Origin: Kribbella flavida DSM 17836
GTDB taxonomy: Bacteria > Actinomycetota > Actinomycetes > Propionibacteriales > Kribbellaceae
Length of the DNA: 64,000 nt
NCBI RefSeq assembly: GCF_000024345.1
Contig: NC_013729.1
Span: 4,898,001 to 4,962,000, forward strand
Direction of reading: 5' to 3'
The notes under the pieces are model-generated. The model was not told the origin of the DNA, made no database searches, and saw only the letters and a program-made list of their open reading frames with translations. Both the position numbers and the translations under genes were made by a program. Within the stretch, counting starts at the first letter, position 1. Each line of letters opens with the position of its first letter. Shown here piece after piece: positions 8,122-16,888 of the stretch.

Positions 8122-8717
8122 GGGCCGTCCGCCGGAGCGAGGATGCCGGACTCGATCGTCTGCAGGACCGTGGCCTGCGCCTGGAGCCGCGACAGGGCCT
8201 TGTCCTCGACCGCGTCCCAGCCGATGAACACCATCCAGAGCAGCATCCGCATGATCCAGTCGACGGTCATGTTCGTCGCGATCACGCCCTCGCGCTGGCC
8301 GCGCACGATCAGCGCCTCGACCGGCTTGCACACCTCGTCGAGCTTCTCGAAGAACCTCGCCACCTCGGAGTTCGGGTCGGGCTGGTTGAAGCTGGGCTCA
8401 CTGAACAGGAAGTAGATCCGCTGTCCCAGCTCGAGGTAACCACCGATCAGCCGCTGCAGGGCCGCACGGGCTGGACCGCGCTCGGTCTCGGCCTCCGCGA
8501 TCACCCGCTCGAAGACGACCAGCAGATCGTCGGCCAGCGCCTGGACCAGCTCGGCGCGGTCCGCGAAGTAGCGGTGCAGCGTGCTGCGGGACACGTTCGC
8601 CTCGGCGGCGACGTCGGCCAGCGAGGCGGCCCGGCGCTGAGCGAACACCCGCACCGCGGCGTCCAGGATCGCCCGTCGGGTCCGGCTCCGGCTGCCCGAT
8701 TCGACCATGTCAGTCAT
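8118..8717 (-). CDS. TetR-family transcriptional regulator
   Basis: 199 aa. The N-terminal helix-turn-helix is intact: RRAILDAAVRVFAQRRAASL followed by ADVAAEANVSRSTLHRYFAD. The C-terminal ligand/dimer domain is variable. It is divergent from the ABC exporter at 8820 across about 100 bp that contain inverted repeats, the classic layout for a repressor of an efflux gene, and is co-transcribed with the ECF42 sigma gene. An alternative start, ATG at 8708, exists. Ligand unknown. Confidence 0.88.
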   Translation of the reverse strand: MTDMVESGSRSRTRRAILDAAVRVFAQRRAASLADVAAEANVSRSTLHRYFADRAELVQALADDLLVVFERVIAEAETERGPARAALQRLIGGYLELGQRIYFLFSEPSFNQPDPNSEVARFFEKLDEVCKPVEALIVRGQREGVIATNMTVDWIMRMLLWMVFIGWDAVEDKALSRLQAQATVLQTIESGILAPADGP

Positions 8718-8750
8718 AGGTTCCGAGCCTATACGGGTGGGACCGCTGTG

Positions 8751-8774
8751 TATATTGATGGGACATCACTGTCC
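8751..8774. promoter_or_regulatory. Overlapping inverted repeats in the TetR/ABC intergenic region
   Basis: TATATT at 8751-8756 could be a -10 hexamer for the exporter. Directly after are two overlapping perfect repeats: TGATG-gga-CATCA (8756-8768) and GGACA-tcac-TGTCC (8761-8774). Their position over the start region of the exporter transcript fits a TetR operator. Confidence 0.45.
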
Positions 8775-8819
8775 GATTCTGCTACGGTGATGATTCGCCG
8801 CCGTCCTGGGAGGGGTCCC

Positions 8820-10589
8820 GTGAGCAAGACCGAGCGCTGGCAGAACCTGAAACTGCTGTGGTCCTTCGTGCGACCACATCGGCGAACGTTGTGGGTCGGC
8901 ATCGCGCTCGGCCTGGTCGCCACCGGCGCCTCGCTGGCCACGCCACTGGTGACCAAGTCCGTGCTGGACGGGCTGTCCACGTCACGGCCGATCGCGCCCG
9001 CGGTGGCGCTGCTCGTCGTGCTGCTGGTCGCGGGATCGCTGATCGGTATGGCGCAGTGGATCCTGCTCGGCCGGATGGGCGAGCGGGTGGTGTTCGACGC
9101 CCGCAGCTCGATGGTCCGGCGGCTGTTCCGGCTACGGATCGGCGAGCTGGCCTCGCGCTCCCCCGGTGAGCTGGTCACCCGGGTCACGTCCGACACAGTG
9201 CTGCTGCGGGAAGCCGCGGCGTCCAGCCTGGTCTCGCTGGTCAACGGTGTGATCGGGCTGTTCGGCGCGCTGGTGCTGATGGCGATGCTCGACGGGGTGC
9301 TGCTGCTGACGACGGTCGGGGCACTGGCTGCCGTCGGCGCGGTCGTCGGGCTGCTGATGCCGAAGATGGCGAAGGCGCAGGAGCAGGCCCAGGGCGCGGT
9401 CGGCCGGCTGGGCGGCGTACTGGAAGGTTCCTTGCGCGCGATCCGTACGGTCAAGGCCAGCCGGGCCGAGGGGCGGGAGAGCCAGCGCGTGATCCGCGAG
9501 GCCGAGGAGTCGGCCCGGCAGGCCGTCCGGGCCGTCCGGTTCGAGGCGGCTGCGTTCACCGCCGCGGGGTTCGGGGTCGGGCTGGCGATCATGCTGATCC
9601 TGGGACTCGGCGCGTGGCGGGTCAGCGAGGGCCTGCTGACGGTGTCGGCCCTGGTCGCCTTTCTGCTGTACGCGTTCCAGCTGATGGAGCCGGTGAGCAC
9701 GCTCGCGATGACGTTCAGCAGCCTGCAGGCCGGCATCGCGGCCGCGGCGCGCATCCGCGAGATCGACGCGCTGGATCTCGAGCCGAGCGAGTCGACCGCG
9801 CCGGCTCGGGCCCCGCGCGGCGACCTCACGACGTCGACGCTGGTCTTCGACAACGTCACCGCCCGGTACGCACCGGGCGCGGCGCCCGCGGTCCAGGACG
9901 TCAGCCTGGAGATCCCGCGAGTCGGCCACACCGCGATCGTCGGCCCGTCCGGCGCGGGCAAGACGACGATCTTCTCCCTGCTGCTCCGCTTCCTCAACCC
10001 CGACGCGGGCCGGCTCGTTCTCGACGGCACGCCGTTGCAGGACTGGTCGCTGGAAGACTTGCGCCGCCGGGTCGTCTACGTCGAGCAGGACACTCCGCTC
10101 GTGCCCGGCACCCTCCGGGAGAACCTGCTCTACACCCACGATTCCGCCGGCGAGGAGGCGATCTGGGAAGCGTTGCGCGCGGTCCGGCTCGAGGGCCGCG
10201 TCCGCGAACTGCCCGACGGCCTGGACACCTCGCTGTCGACCGCCGTCATCTCCGGGGGTGAGCGGCAACGCATCGCCTTGGCGCGGGCCCTGGTCGGCGA
10301 TCCCGAGATCCTGCTGCTCGACGAAGCCACCGCCCAGCTCGACGGCCTGACCGAGGCCGCCGTGCACGAGGTGATCGACCGCCTCGCACGCTCCGGCGCC
10401 GTGCTCACCATCGCGCACCGCCTCAGCACCGTGATCGACGCCGACCAGATCATTGTGCTGGAAGCCGGCCGCGTCCGGGCCCGCGGCAACCATCAGACGC
10501 TGCTCGCCGAGGACGACCTCTACCGCGACCTGATCGCCGCGCTCCGGATCAGCTCCTCCCCCGAAGCCGTCGGCGGTCCGGCGCTGTGA
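8820..10589 (+). CDS. ABC exporter, fused TMD-NBD half-transporter
   Basis: 589 aa starting at GTG 8820 behind GGGAGGGG; the in-frame ATG at 8790 is less well placed. Residues about 20-300 form the six-helix type IV exporter membrane domain, and the rest is the ATPase: Walker A GPSGAGKTT, Q-loop VEQDTPLVPGT, signature SGGERQRIALARAL, Walker B ILLLDEAT and H-loop TIAHRLS. It must dimerise to work. The family includes MsbA/LmrA-like lipid and drug exporters. Divergent TetR suggests an inducible efflux role. Its 3' end is part of a short tandem duplication. Confidence 0.9.
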   Translation: MSKTERWQNLKLLWSFVRPHRRTLWVGIALGLVATGASLATPLVTKSVLDGLSTSRPIAPAVALLVVLLVAGSLIGMAQWILLGRMGERVVFDARSSMVRRLFRLRIGELASRSPGELVTRVTSDTVLLREAAASSLVSLVNGVIGLFGALVLMAMLDGVLLLTTVGALAAVGAVVGLLMPKMAKAQEQAQGAVGRLGGVLEGSLRAIRTVKASRAEGRESQRVIREAEESARQAVRAVRFEAAAFTAAGFGVGLAIMLILGLGAWRVSEGLLTVSALVAFLLYAFQLMEPVSTLAMTFSSLQAGIAAAARIREIDALDLEPSESTAPARAPRGDLTTSTLVFDNVTARYAPGAAPAVQDVSLEIPRVGHTAIVGPSGAGKTTIFSLLLRFLNPDAGRLVLDGTPLQDWSLEDLRRRVVYVEQDTPLVPGTLRENLLYTHDSAGEEAIWEALRAVRLEGRVRELPDGLDTSLSTAVISGGERQRIALARALVGDPEILLLDEATAQLDGLTEAAVHEVIDRLARSGAVLTIAHRLSTVIDADQIIVLEAGRVRARGNHQTLLAEDDLYRDLIAALRISSSPEAVGGPAL

Positions 10590-10654
10590 TCCCTCGACCT
10601 GAAGCCGTCGGCGGTCCAGCGCTGTGATCCTGGATCTGAAGCCGTCAGCGCTGG
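10563..10654. repeat. About 38-bp tandem duplication at the exporter 3' end
   Basis: The sequence starting GAAGCCGTCGGCGGTCC recurs at 10563, 10601 and, truncated, 10638 (spacing 38 and 37 nt). The first copy contains the last codons and stop of the exporter, and the third runs into the end of the convergent oxidoreductase gene. It looks like replication slippage between convergent genes. Confidence 0.8.
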
Positions 10655-12231
10655 AGGCGGCGGAGGGCCGCTGTGGGGAGGGCGCGGGTGACTGGGCCGA
10701 GCAGGGAGGCGTCGCGCAGCGCAGTGCGGGCCGCGAGGTGGCCGCAGGCGCCGTGCACGCCGGGGCCGGGGTGCACCGCCGAGCTGCCGAGGTAGAGACC
10801 GGTGACGTAGGTGCGGGGGCTGCCGAGGCCGATCGTCGGGCGGAAGATCAGCTGCTGGTGAAGCTGCGCGGTGCCGCCACCCAAGGCCCCGAGAGCCAGC
10901 GAGGCGTTGGCCTCCAGCAGATCGCCCGGTCGCTGCAGGTCGCGGTCGATGACCAGGGCGGAGAAGCCCGGCGCGTACCGGTCGATCAGCCGGTCCATCT
11001 GGTCACCGAGCTTCTCGGCGGAGGCGTCGTCGGCGGTGCCGCGGGGCAGGTGCGAGTACGCCCAGACCGCCTCGGTGCCGGCCGGCGACCGGGTCGGGTC
11101 GGACTTCGTGGTTTGCCCGATCAGCAGGAACGGCGCCGCCGGCATCCGGCCGGTGTCGAGATCGGCCGAGGTGTGCACCAGGTCGTCGGCGGTGCCGCCG
11201 AGGTGCACCACGCCGGCCACCCGGGCCTGCTCGCTCCGCCACGGGATCGGCCCGCTCAGCCGGTAGTTCACCTTGACCGTCGGGTAGTCCCACTCGAACC
11301 GCTCGAGATCGCGCCGCAGCCCCGCCGGAACACTTGCCTGCGGCAACAGTACGTCGTACAGGGTGGGGGCGGAGACGTCGGCGACGACGGCGCGCCCGAC
11401 TGCGACCCGCTCCCCCGAGGCGGTCCGTACGGCGGTGGCGCGGTTGGCCGTCAGCTCGATGCCGGTGACCGGCGTCCCGGCGACGAAGAGCGCGCCGGCG
11501 CGCTCGGCCCGGCGGCGCAGGGCACCGGTCAGCCCGCTCGAACCGCCCTCGACCACCGGGTAGCCGACATCCTGAGCGAGCATCGCCAGCAACCAGCCCA
11601 TCGTGCCGCTGACACTGCCGGACAGCGGCGCGTCGGCGTGGAAGGCGTTCCCGGCGAGCAGCGCGCGGGCTCGCGGCCCGTCGAACAGCTCCTGCGCCAT
11701 CCGGTGCATCGGCATCGCCATGAACCGGGCGAACCTGACCAACTCCCCCGCCGAGCCCAGCCGCCGGGTCAGCCGTGCCGCCGGGAGCAGCGGCGGCCAC
11801 CCGGTCAGCAGCGATTCCAGGAACGGCTCGCGGATCTTCACGAACGCCGAGTACAGCTCCAGCCAGGCCTCGCCGTCGCCCGGGTGGTCCGCGGAGACCG
11901 AGGCAGCGGTGTCCTTCGGATCCGGGTGGATCGCGGCGGACGTGTCTGGATCGAGCAGGTGCGCCAACGGCAACTCCGCATGCGCCCAGCGCAGCCCGAA
12001 CTGCTCCAGCTCCAGCGCGCGCAGTACGGGCGAGGCGAGACCGAGCGGGTAGTTGGAGCTGTAGCGGTCGCTGATCCAGCCGTCGCTCTCGGTCGACTGA
12101 ACCGCACCCCCGAAGGTGTCGGCCGCCTCCAGCACGAGCACGTCCCACCCGGCGTCCGCCAGCTCGACCGCACTGACCAGCCCGTTCGGTCCGGACCCGA
12201 TCACCACGGCATCGACCTTGCGAGGAAGCAT
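10645..12231 (-). CDS. FAD-dependent oxidoreductase, phytoene desaturase/PYROXD2-like
   Basis: 528 aa. N-terminal dinucleotide-binding motif VVIGSGPNGLVSAVELADAG, then LVLEAADTFGGAVQSTE. The C-terminal LYLGSSAVHPGPGVHGACGH resembles the FAD-binding end of the CrtI/PYROXD2 amine-oxidase superfamily. Such enzymes desaturate or isomerise lipids and carotenoids; no carotenoid genes are adjacent, so substrate is open. I chose the ATG at 12231 because it opens directly on the Rossmann fold; the frame continues upstream only into low-complexity DNA. Cytosolic or membrane-associated. Confidence 0.82.
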   Translation of the reverse strand: MLPRKVDAVVIGSGPNGLVSAVELADAGWDVLVLEAADTFGGAVQSTESDGWISDRYSSNYPLGLASPVLRALELEQFGLRWAHAELPLAHLLDPDTSAAIHPDPKDTAASVSADHPGDGEAWLELYSAFVKIREPFLESLLTGWPPLLPAARLTRRLGSAGELVRFARFMAMPMHRMAQELFDGPRARALLAGNAFHADAPLSGSVSGTMGWLLAMLAQDVGYPVVEGGSSGLTGALRRRAERAGALFVAGTPVTGIELTANRATAVRTASGERVAVGRAVVADVSAPTLYDVLLPQASVPAGLRRDLERFEWDYPTVKVNYRLSGPIPWRSEQARVAGVVHLGGTADDLVHTSADLDTGRMPAAPFLLIGQTTKSDPTRSPAGTEAVWAYSHLPRGTADDASAEKLGDQMDRLIDRYAPGFSALVIDRDLQRPGDLLEANASLALGALGGGTAQLHQQLIFRPTIGLGSPRTYVTGLYLGSSAVHPGPGVHGACGHLAARTALRDASLLGPVTRALPTAALRRLQR

Positions 12232-12290
12232 GCCCCCGACCCTAAAGCATGCCCCCGCCCCCACCACCCCGGCCGACGCCGACGCATCCA

Positions 12291-12363
12291 GGGACAACCC
12301 GCCAACTTGTGGGTTCTCCTCCTCGCCTGCGAACGCAGAACCCACAAGTTGGAGGGTTATCCC
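12291..12363. repeat. Long inverted repeat upstream of the oxidoreductase
   Basis: Perfect 16-bp arms (CCAACTTGTGGGTTCT at 12302-12317, complement at 12337-12352) extend outward with two mismatches to about 26 bp each side, around a 19-nt loop. It lies 60 nt before the oxidoreductase start. It could be a regulatory hairpin, a terminator for the CitE operon side, or a repetitive extragenic palindrome. Confidence 0.75.
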
Positions 12364-12540
12364 CCGCAGGGTCGCGCGGACCGGCGGCGGGCCAGGGCAA
12401 GCGGGCCAGGTGAGACCGAGGCGAGGCGGGACCCGGGAGCACCGGTTGCGGGGATGCTGGAGGTGAGGGCGACCCCGTGCTGCGGATGGGGCGATGCGGG
12501 GGCGGACCGCCCGGCCCTCAAGCATCCGCCCCGTCGCGCC

Positions 12541-12740
12541 GCCTCTCCCCCCGCCGCAACCACACCCGCACGCGCAGCGCCCAGTCCACCTCACACCCGC
12601 CGCACCACCTCACCCCGCCGCAACCACACCCGCACCGGCAGCACCCGGTCCACCTCACACCCACCGCACCGCCTCACCCCCCGCCGCAACCACACCCGTA
12701 CCGGCACCCGGTCCGCCTCACCCCCGCCGCGACCGTCCCC
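12541..12740. repeat. Imperfect 65-bp tandem repeat, three units
   Basis: CCGCCGCAACCACACCCG occurs at 12551, 12615 and, with one extra C before it, 12681, each followed by similar C-rich sequence. The region 12364-12814 otherwise shows no gene; all long frames in it are products of the extreme C-richness of this strand. Confidence 0.6.
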
Positions 12741-12814
12741 AGCACCCGGCCCACGTACCGCCCCGCCCCAGCACCCGGTTTGCCCCGCGCCCGCCCAACC
12801 CGCAGCACCCGGGG

Positions 12815-13642
12815 TCAAACTTGGCGGGACTCGATCTGTTGCATGAGGGCGGTGAGTTCTCGGGCGCGGCCGAGCATGGCGGGGTCGACCATCCGGCCGT
12901 CGGGCAGGACGATGACGCCGCCCTCGGCGACGCCGGCCTTCTCCACCGCGGCGAGCAACGCGGCGGCGTCGGCGAGCTGGGTCGGGCTGGGGGTGAAGCA
13001 CTCGACGATCGGCGCGAGCTGGCGCGGGTGGATCGCTGTCCGGCCGACGAAGCCCAGCGCCCGGCCCTCCAGGCAGGTCCGGCGCAGACCCTCCTCGTCG
13101 TTCACGTGCGGGTAGACCGACTGCATCGGCGCACCCAGCCCGGCCGCGCGCGACGCCGATACCAGCCGGCCGCGGGCCCACGCGAGACCTTCCGGTCCGT
13201 CGACGCCGAGGGAGCTGGCGAGATCGGCTTCACCCAGCGCGACCGCGACCACCCGAGGATCCGCCGAGGCGATCTCGAAGGCGTGTTCCAGGCCGAGCGG
13301 GGACTCGATCAGCGCAGTGATCTTCGCCCCCGGCACCCGCTCGAGCACGGACCGGACGTCGGCCGCGCTCTCTACCTTCGGCACCCGCAGCCGCACCGAC
13401 GGGACGGCGGCCACCGCGGCCAGGTCGTCCTCGATCCACGGCGTACCGGGCGCGTTCACCCGTACTTCGAACGCGCCGGTGGCCCGGGCCGCGACCCAGG
13501 CCACTGCCCAGCCCCGGGCGACCGCCTTGTCGTCCACCGGTACGGCGTCCTCCAGGTCGAACACCACCAGATCGGGGCCTGCGGCAACAGCCTTCGCGAA
13601 CCGGTCCGGCCGATTGGCCGGCACGTAGAGCGCAGTCAGCAT
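12815..13642 (-). CDS. CitE-like lyase (HpcH/HpaI aldolase family)
   Basis: 275 aa, the usual length for stand-alone CitE-like proteins. The N-terminus LYVPANRPDRFAKAVA, the DLEDAVP metal-binding segment, RLRVPKVESAADV, ALIESPLGLEHAFEIA and ALGEADLASSLG match the family, which cleaves or forms beta-hydroxyacyl-CoA thioesters such as malyl-CoA or citramalyl-CoA. It follows the CaiB/BaiF gene by 31 nt and is the last gene of the LacI-controlled operon, so it probably cleaves a CoA thioester produced by that transferase. Confidence 0.87.
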   Translation of the reverse strand: MLTALYVPANRPDRFAKAVAAGPDLVVFDLEDAVPVDDKAVARGWAVAWVAARATGAFEVRVNAPGTPWIEDDLAAVAAVPSVRLRVPKVESAADVRSVLERVPGAKITALIESPLGLEHAFEIASADPRVVAVALGEADLASSLGVDGPEGLAWARGRLVSASRAAGLGAPMQSVYPHVNDEEGLRRTCLEGRALGFVGRTAIHPRQLAPIVECFTPSPTQLADAAALLAAVEKAGVAEGGVIVLPDGRMVDPAMLGRARELTALMQQIESRQV

Positions 13643-13673
13643 GGCAAGGCTCTCGAAGAACCGACAGGCATCG

Positions 13674-14900
13674 TCAGACCACGCCGGCGTCGCGCAGCGC
13701 TGCCAGCTGCTCCGGCGTCACGCCGATCTCGGCGAGCACCGCGTCGGTGTCGGCGCCGTGCGGGCGGCCGGGCCAGCGGATCGCCCCGGGTGTCTCGGAG
13801 AGGCGGAACAGCACGTTCTGCATGGCGACCGGCCCACAGAGCTCTTCGTCGTCGACGGCAACGATCGTGCCCAGCGCGGCGTACTGCGGGTCGGTCATGA
13901 TGCCGCGGACGTCGTGCACCGGTCCGACCGCCGCCTCCGCCTTCTCGAAGGCCAGCATGACCTCGTCCAGAGAGCGCTGCCCGATCCAGGAACCGACCGC
14001 CTCGTCCAGCTCGTCGGCGTGCTCCGCGCGCTCCCGGCCGGTGCCGAACCACGGCTGCGCGACCAGGTCCGGGCGCCCGACCAGCGTGACCACGCGCTCG
14101 GCGATGCTCTGCGAGCTGGTCGACACCGCGACCCAGCGCCCGTCGGCGGTCCGGTAGACGTTGCGCGGCGCGTTGTTCGACGACCGGTTGCCCAGCCGGG
14201 GCTGCACGTAGCCCGTCTGCTGGTACGCCGTGATCTGCCCGCCGAGCATCATCAGGATCGGCTCGATGATCGCCATGTCGATCACCTGCCCCCGGCCGGA
14301 CCGGTCCCGCTCCCGGAGCGCGACCAGGACGGCGTACGCGGTCGCGAGCGCGGTGATGCCGTCGGCGAGGCCGAACGGCGGCAGGGTCGGCGGTCCGTCG
14401 GGCTCACCGGTGACCGCGGCGAACCCGCTCATCGCCTCGGCCAGCGAGCCGAAGCCCGGACGGTTGGACCACGGGCCGACCTGGCCGAACGCGGTGACCC
14501 GGGCGACGACCAGCCGCGGGTTGGCCTCCAGCAGCACGTCCGGGCCCAGGCCCCAGCGCTCGAGCGTGCCCGGACGGAAGTTCTCCACGAGCACGTCCTG
14601 GGTGCGGATCAGGTCGAGAAACACGTCCCGGCCGCGGGACAGGTCGAGCGTCGCGAGGCGCTTGTTCCGGCCGAGGGTCTTGAACCACAGCCCCACGCCG
14701 TCCTTCGACGCGCCATGCCCGCGCGCCGCGTCGGGCCGCGCGGGATGCTCGATCTTGGTCACGTCCGCGCCGAAGTCCCCGAGGAACGTGGCGGCCAGCG
14801 GCCCGGCGAACAGCGTCGCCGCCTCCACGACCTTCACGCCCTCCAGCGGCGCGGTCCGGAGCGTCGAGGGGGTCACGGTGGTGGGATCGGGCGCGGTCAC
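13674..14900 (-). CDS. CaiB/BaiF-type (class III) CoA-transferase
   Basis: 408 aa from GTG 14900, overlapping the upstream gene by 4 nt. Family landmarks: GVKVVEAATLFAGPLAATFL, DFGADVTKIEHP, NKRLATLDLSRGRD, ENFRPGTLERWG and GRGQVIDMAIIEPI, whose Asp fits the catalytic nucleophile that forms the aspartyl-CoA anhydride. These enzymes move CoA from one acid to another. Paired with a CitE-like lyase it suggests activation then cleavage of a hydroxy-dicarboxylate. Specific acids cannot be read from the sequence. Confidence 0.9.
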   Translation of the reverse strand: MTAPDPTTVTPSTLRTAPLEGVKVVEAATLFAGPLAATFLGDFGADVTKIEHPARPDAARGHGASKDGVGLWFKTLGRNKRLATLDLSRGRDVFLDLIRTQDVLVENFRPGTLERWGLGPDVLLEANPRLVVARVTAFGQVGPWSNRPGFGSLAEAMSGFAAVTGEPDGPPTLPPFGLADGITALATAYAVLVALRERDRSGRGQVIDMAIIEPILMMLGGQITAYQQTGYVQPRLGNRSSNNAPRNVYRTADGRWVAVSTSSQSIAERVVTLVGRPDLVAQPWFGTGRERAEHADELDEAVGSWIGQRSLDEVMLAFEKAEAAVGPVHDVRGIMTDPQYAALGTIVAVDDEELCGPVAMQNVLFRLSETPGAIRWPGRPHGADTDAVLAEIGVTPEQLAALRDAGVV

Positions 14901-16888
14901 CGGGCGCACCGGAAGCCGATGGTCTCCGAGCGGTCCAGCCCGCCGCCGGTGAGCACCAGCTTGAAGCTGACCTCGGGCTCCTGCGGGCCGCCGTCGGCGT
15001 ACCAGTCGGAGCCCTCGGCGACGTACCACGAGCCGCCCTTGAGGATGCTGAACCGGCTGCGCCCGTCGCGGTGCTCGCTCTCGGTCCAGTTCCAGACCAG
15101 CGGTTCGGCGCGGCCGAAGCCGTCCAGCCCGGCGGCGACCTGCCACTCGTCCTCGGTCGGCAGCCGCCCGCCCCGCCACTCGGCGTACGCGCGGGCGTCG
15201 GCGAGATCGACGTACGTCACCGGCTGGTCCTCGGTGCCCGGCGCCGGAGCCCCGTCGATCCAGTGCGCCAGGAACCGGTTCGCCACCAGCGGCCGGTACG
15301 CCGTCGCGGCCAGGAACTCGGCGTACTCCGCGTTGGTCACCTCGCGGACCGCAACCGACACCTCCGCCAGCGTCACGTCGCGCCGGATCGTCTGCTGGTC
15401 GTGCAGCCTCGGCGGCAGCGGCTTCCACTCCTCCACGTACGGCGCCTCGTCGTACAGGCCGGTCTCGCGGCGCCGGTAGCGGACCACCAGAGAGCGCTCC
15501 CCCGCGGGCACCACGACGGCCGGACCGAAGGCCGGCTCGCCGACCGGGGTGGGCGGCGGGATCCGGCGGGCCGGTGCGGCCGGGAAGTCCGCGTCCCGTA
15601 CGTGCGGCCGCGGCATCGTGCCCAGCCGGCGCGCGGTCGTCCGGCAGGTCGCCCCGGCGGTCGCGCCGACCCGGACCACGCCGGCGACCCCGCGGCCCGG
15701 CACCGTCAGGTGCACGCCGTCGTCGTCGGCCGTGATCGGCACGCCCGACGTCACGTCGTACCAGTCGCCGACCTGGTCCTCCGAGCGCAGCACGATGCCC
15801 TCGAAGTCGTGCTCGTCGCGGTTGATCAGCGTCCACAACGTCACGTCGGCCAACTCGAAGCGCGAACCGAACACACCGTGCTCGCGCGCCTTGTCCGGGA
15901 TCTCCGGCGTCAGCGGGATCCAGTCACCGTGGATCAGCACCGGGGCGAACGCCCGCTGCGCCGCGACCACCCGGCGCAGCGTCGCGCGGTCCCGGGCGTT
16001 CCAGCCGACCCAGGCCGAGAACACGCTCTCCCAGACCAGGATGCCGACGCCGTTGACCCAGGCCGACTGCAGCTCGTCGCTGTGGTCGCGGTTCCAGCGG
16101 CGGGTGTGGTGCATCATGTGCCGGCGCTCGAACAGGTGCGCGCGCAGCACACCGGGCGCCCGGGTGTCGGCGAACCACTGCGCCCAGGACAGCGCGTGGT
16201 CGGAGATCCTTGCCAGGGGCAACCGGGACTCGCCTTCGAAGGCGATCGCCGGGTTGACCGCGCGCAGCGCCCGGGTGAACGCCGGGTCACCCTCCTTCAG
16301 GGTGTCCAGAAAGGCGCCGTCGGCCCCGAAGTCGGCCACCAGCGCGGCGAACTCGTCGGCGTCCGGCCGCTCCGCGCGGCGGGTGCCGACGTCCCACGGG
16401 TTGTAGTCGAAGAACACCTTCAGCCCGAGCCGGTGCAGGTCGTCGACCAGCGCCCCCAGACCCGGCACGTCGCGGTAGAAGTCGAACTGGTTGCGCGAGT
16501 CGATGCCGACCACCGGGTACGCGTGCCACAGCACCACCGCGTCGTACCCGCCGAAGTCCTCGATGCCGTGCCGGACGAACCTCTCCGGCGTGAAGGTGCC
16601 GGTGGCCACGTCGTACAGCTGCTCGTCCCACAACCACACCAGCGCCACCGAGTACGCCGTCTGGGTCCACTCCCGGCCCGGCTCCTCGTAGTGCGAGCCG
16701 CCGTCGTACCCGGTCCGGTCGTAGGCCCCCATCAGCCACTCGGCCAGCTTGCCGCGCCAGCGGGGCAGGTCGGCCGGGTCCTCCGGGGCACCGAGGATCT
16801 TGGCGTCGTCGAGGAAGGACAGGTCGGCACGCAGGCCGAGCTCGACCTTCGCGGGCAGGTCGATCGGCCTCGGCTCCAGCGGGTTCAC
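14897..16888 (-). CDS. Fusion: TIM-barrel glycosidase-like domain plus FGE/SUMF1-like domain
   Basis: 663 aa from GTG 16888. Residues about 60-370 look like a glycoside-hydrolase TIM barrel (GYDAVVLWHAYP, HRLGLKVFFDYNPWDVG, FGADGAFLDTLKEGD). Residues about 500-663 are an FGE-sulfatase (SUMF1/EgtB/PvdO) fold: EVTNAEYAEFLAAT, ARAYAEWRGGRLPTEDEWQV, WNWTESE, ILKGGSWYV and the terminal GFRCAR. The cysteine pair that binds copper in true formylglycine-generating enzymes is not present, so sulfatase activation is unlikely. No signal peptide. It lies between the kinase and CoA-transferase genes with overlaps at both ends, implying a catabolic role. Confidence 0.78.
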   Translation of the reverse strand: MNPLEPRPIDLPAKVELGLRADLSFLDDAKILGAPEDPADLPRWRGKLAEWLMGAYDRTGYDGGSHYEEPGREWTQTAYSVALVWLWDEQLYDVATGTFTPERFVRHGIEDFGGYDAVVLWHAYPVVGIDSRNQFDFYRDVPGLGALVDDLHRLGLKVFFDYNPWDVGTRRAERPDADEFAALVADFGADGAFLDTLKEGDPAFTRALRAVNPAIAFEGESRLPLARISDHALSWAQWFADTRAPGVLRAHLFERRHMMHHTRRWNRDHSDELQSAWVNGVGILVWESVFSAWVGWNARDRATLRRVVAAQRAFAPVLIHGDWIPLTPEIPDKAREHGVFGSRFELADVTLWTLINRDEHDFEGIVLRSEDQVGDWYDVTSGVPITADDDGVHLTVPGRGVAGVVRVGATAGATCRTTARRLGTMPRPHVRDADFPAAPARRIPPPTPVGEPAFGPAVVVPAGERSLVVRYRRRETGLYDEAPYVEEWKPLPPRLHDQQTIRRDVTLAEVSVAVREVTNAEYAEFLAATAYRPLVANRFLAHWIDGAPAPGTEDQPVTYVDLADARAYAEWRGGRLPTEDEWQVAAGLDGFGRAEPLVWNWTESEHRDGRSRFSILKGGSWYVAEGSDWYADGGPQEPEVSFKLVLTGGGLDRSETIGFRCAR

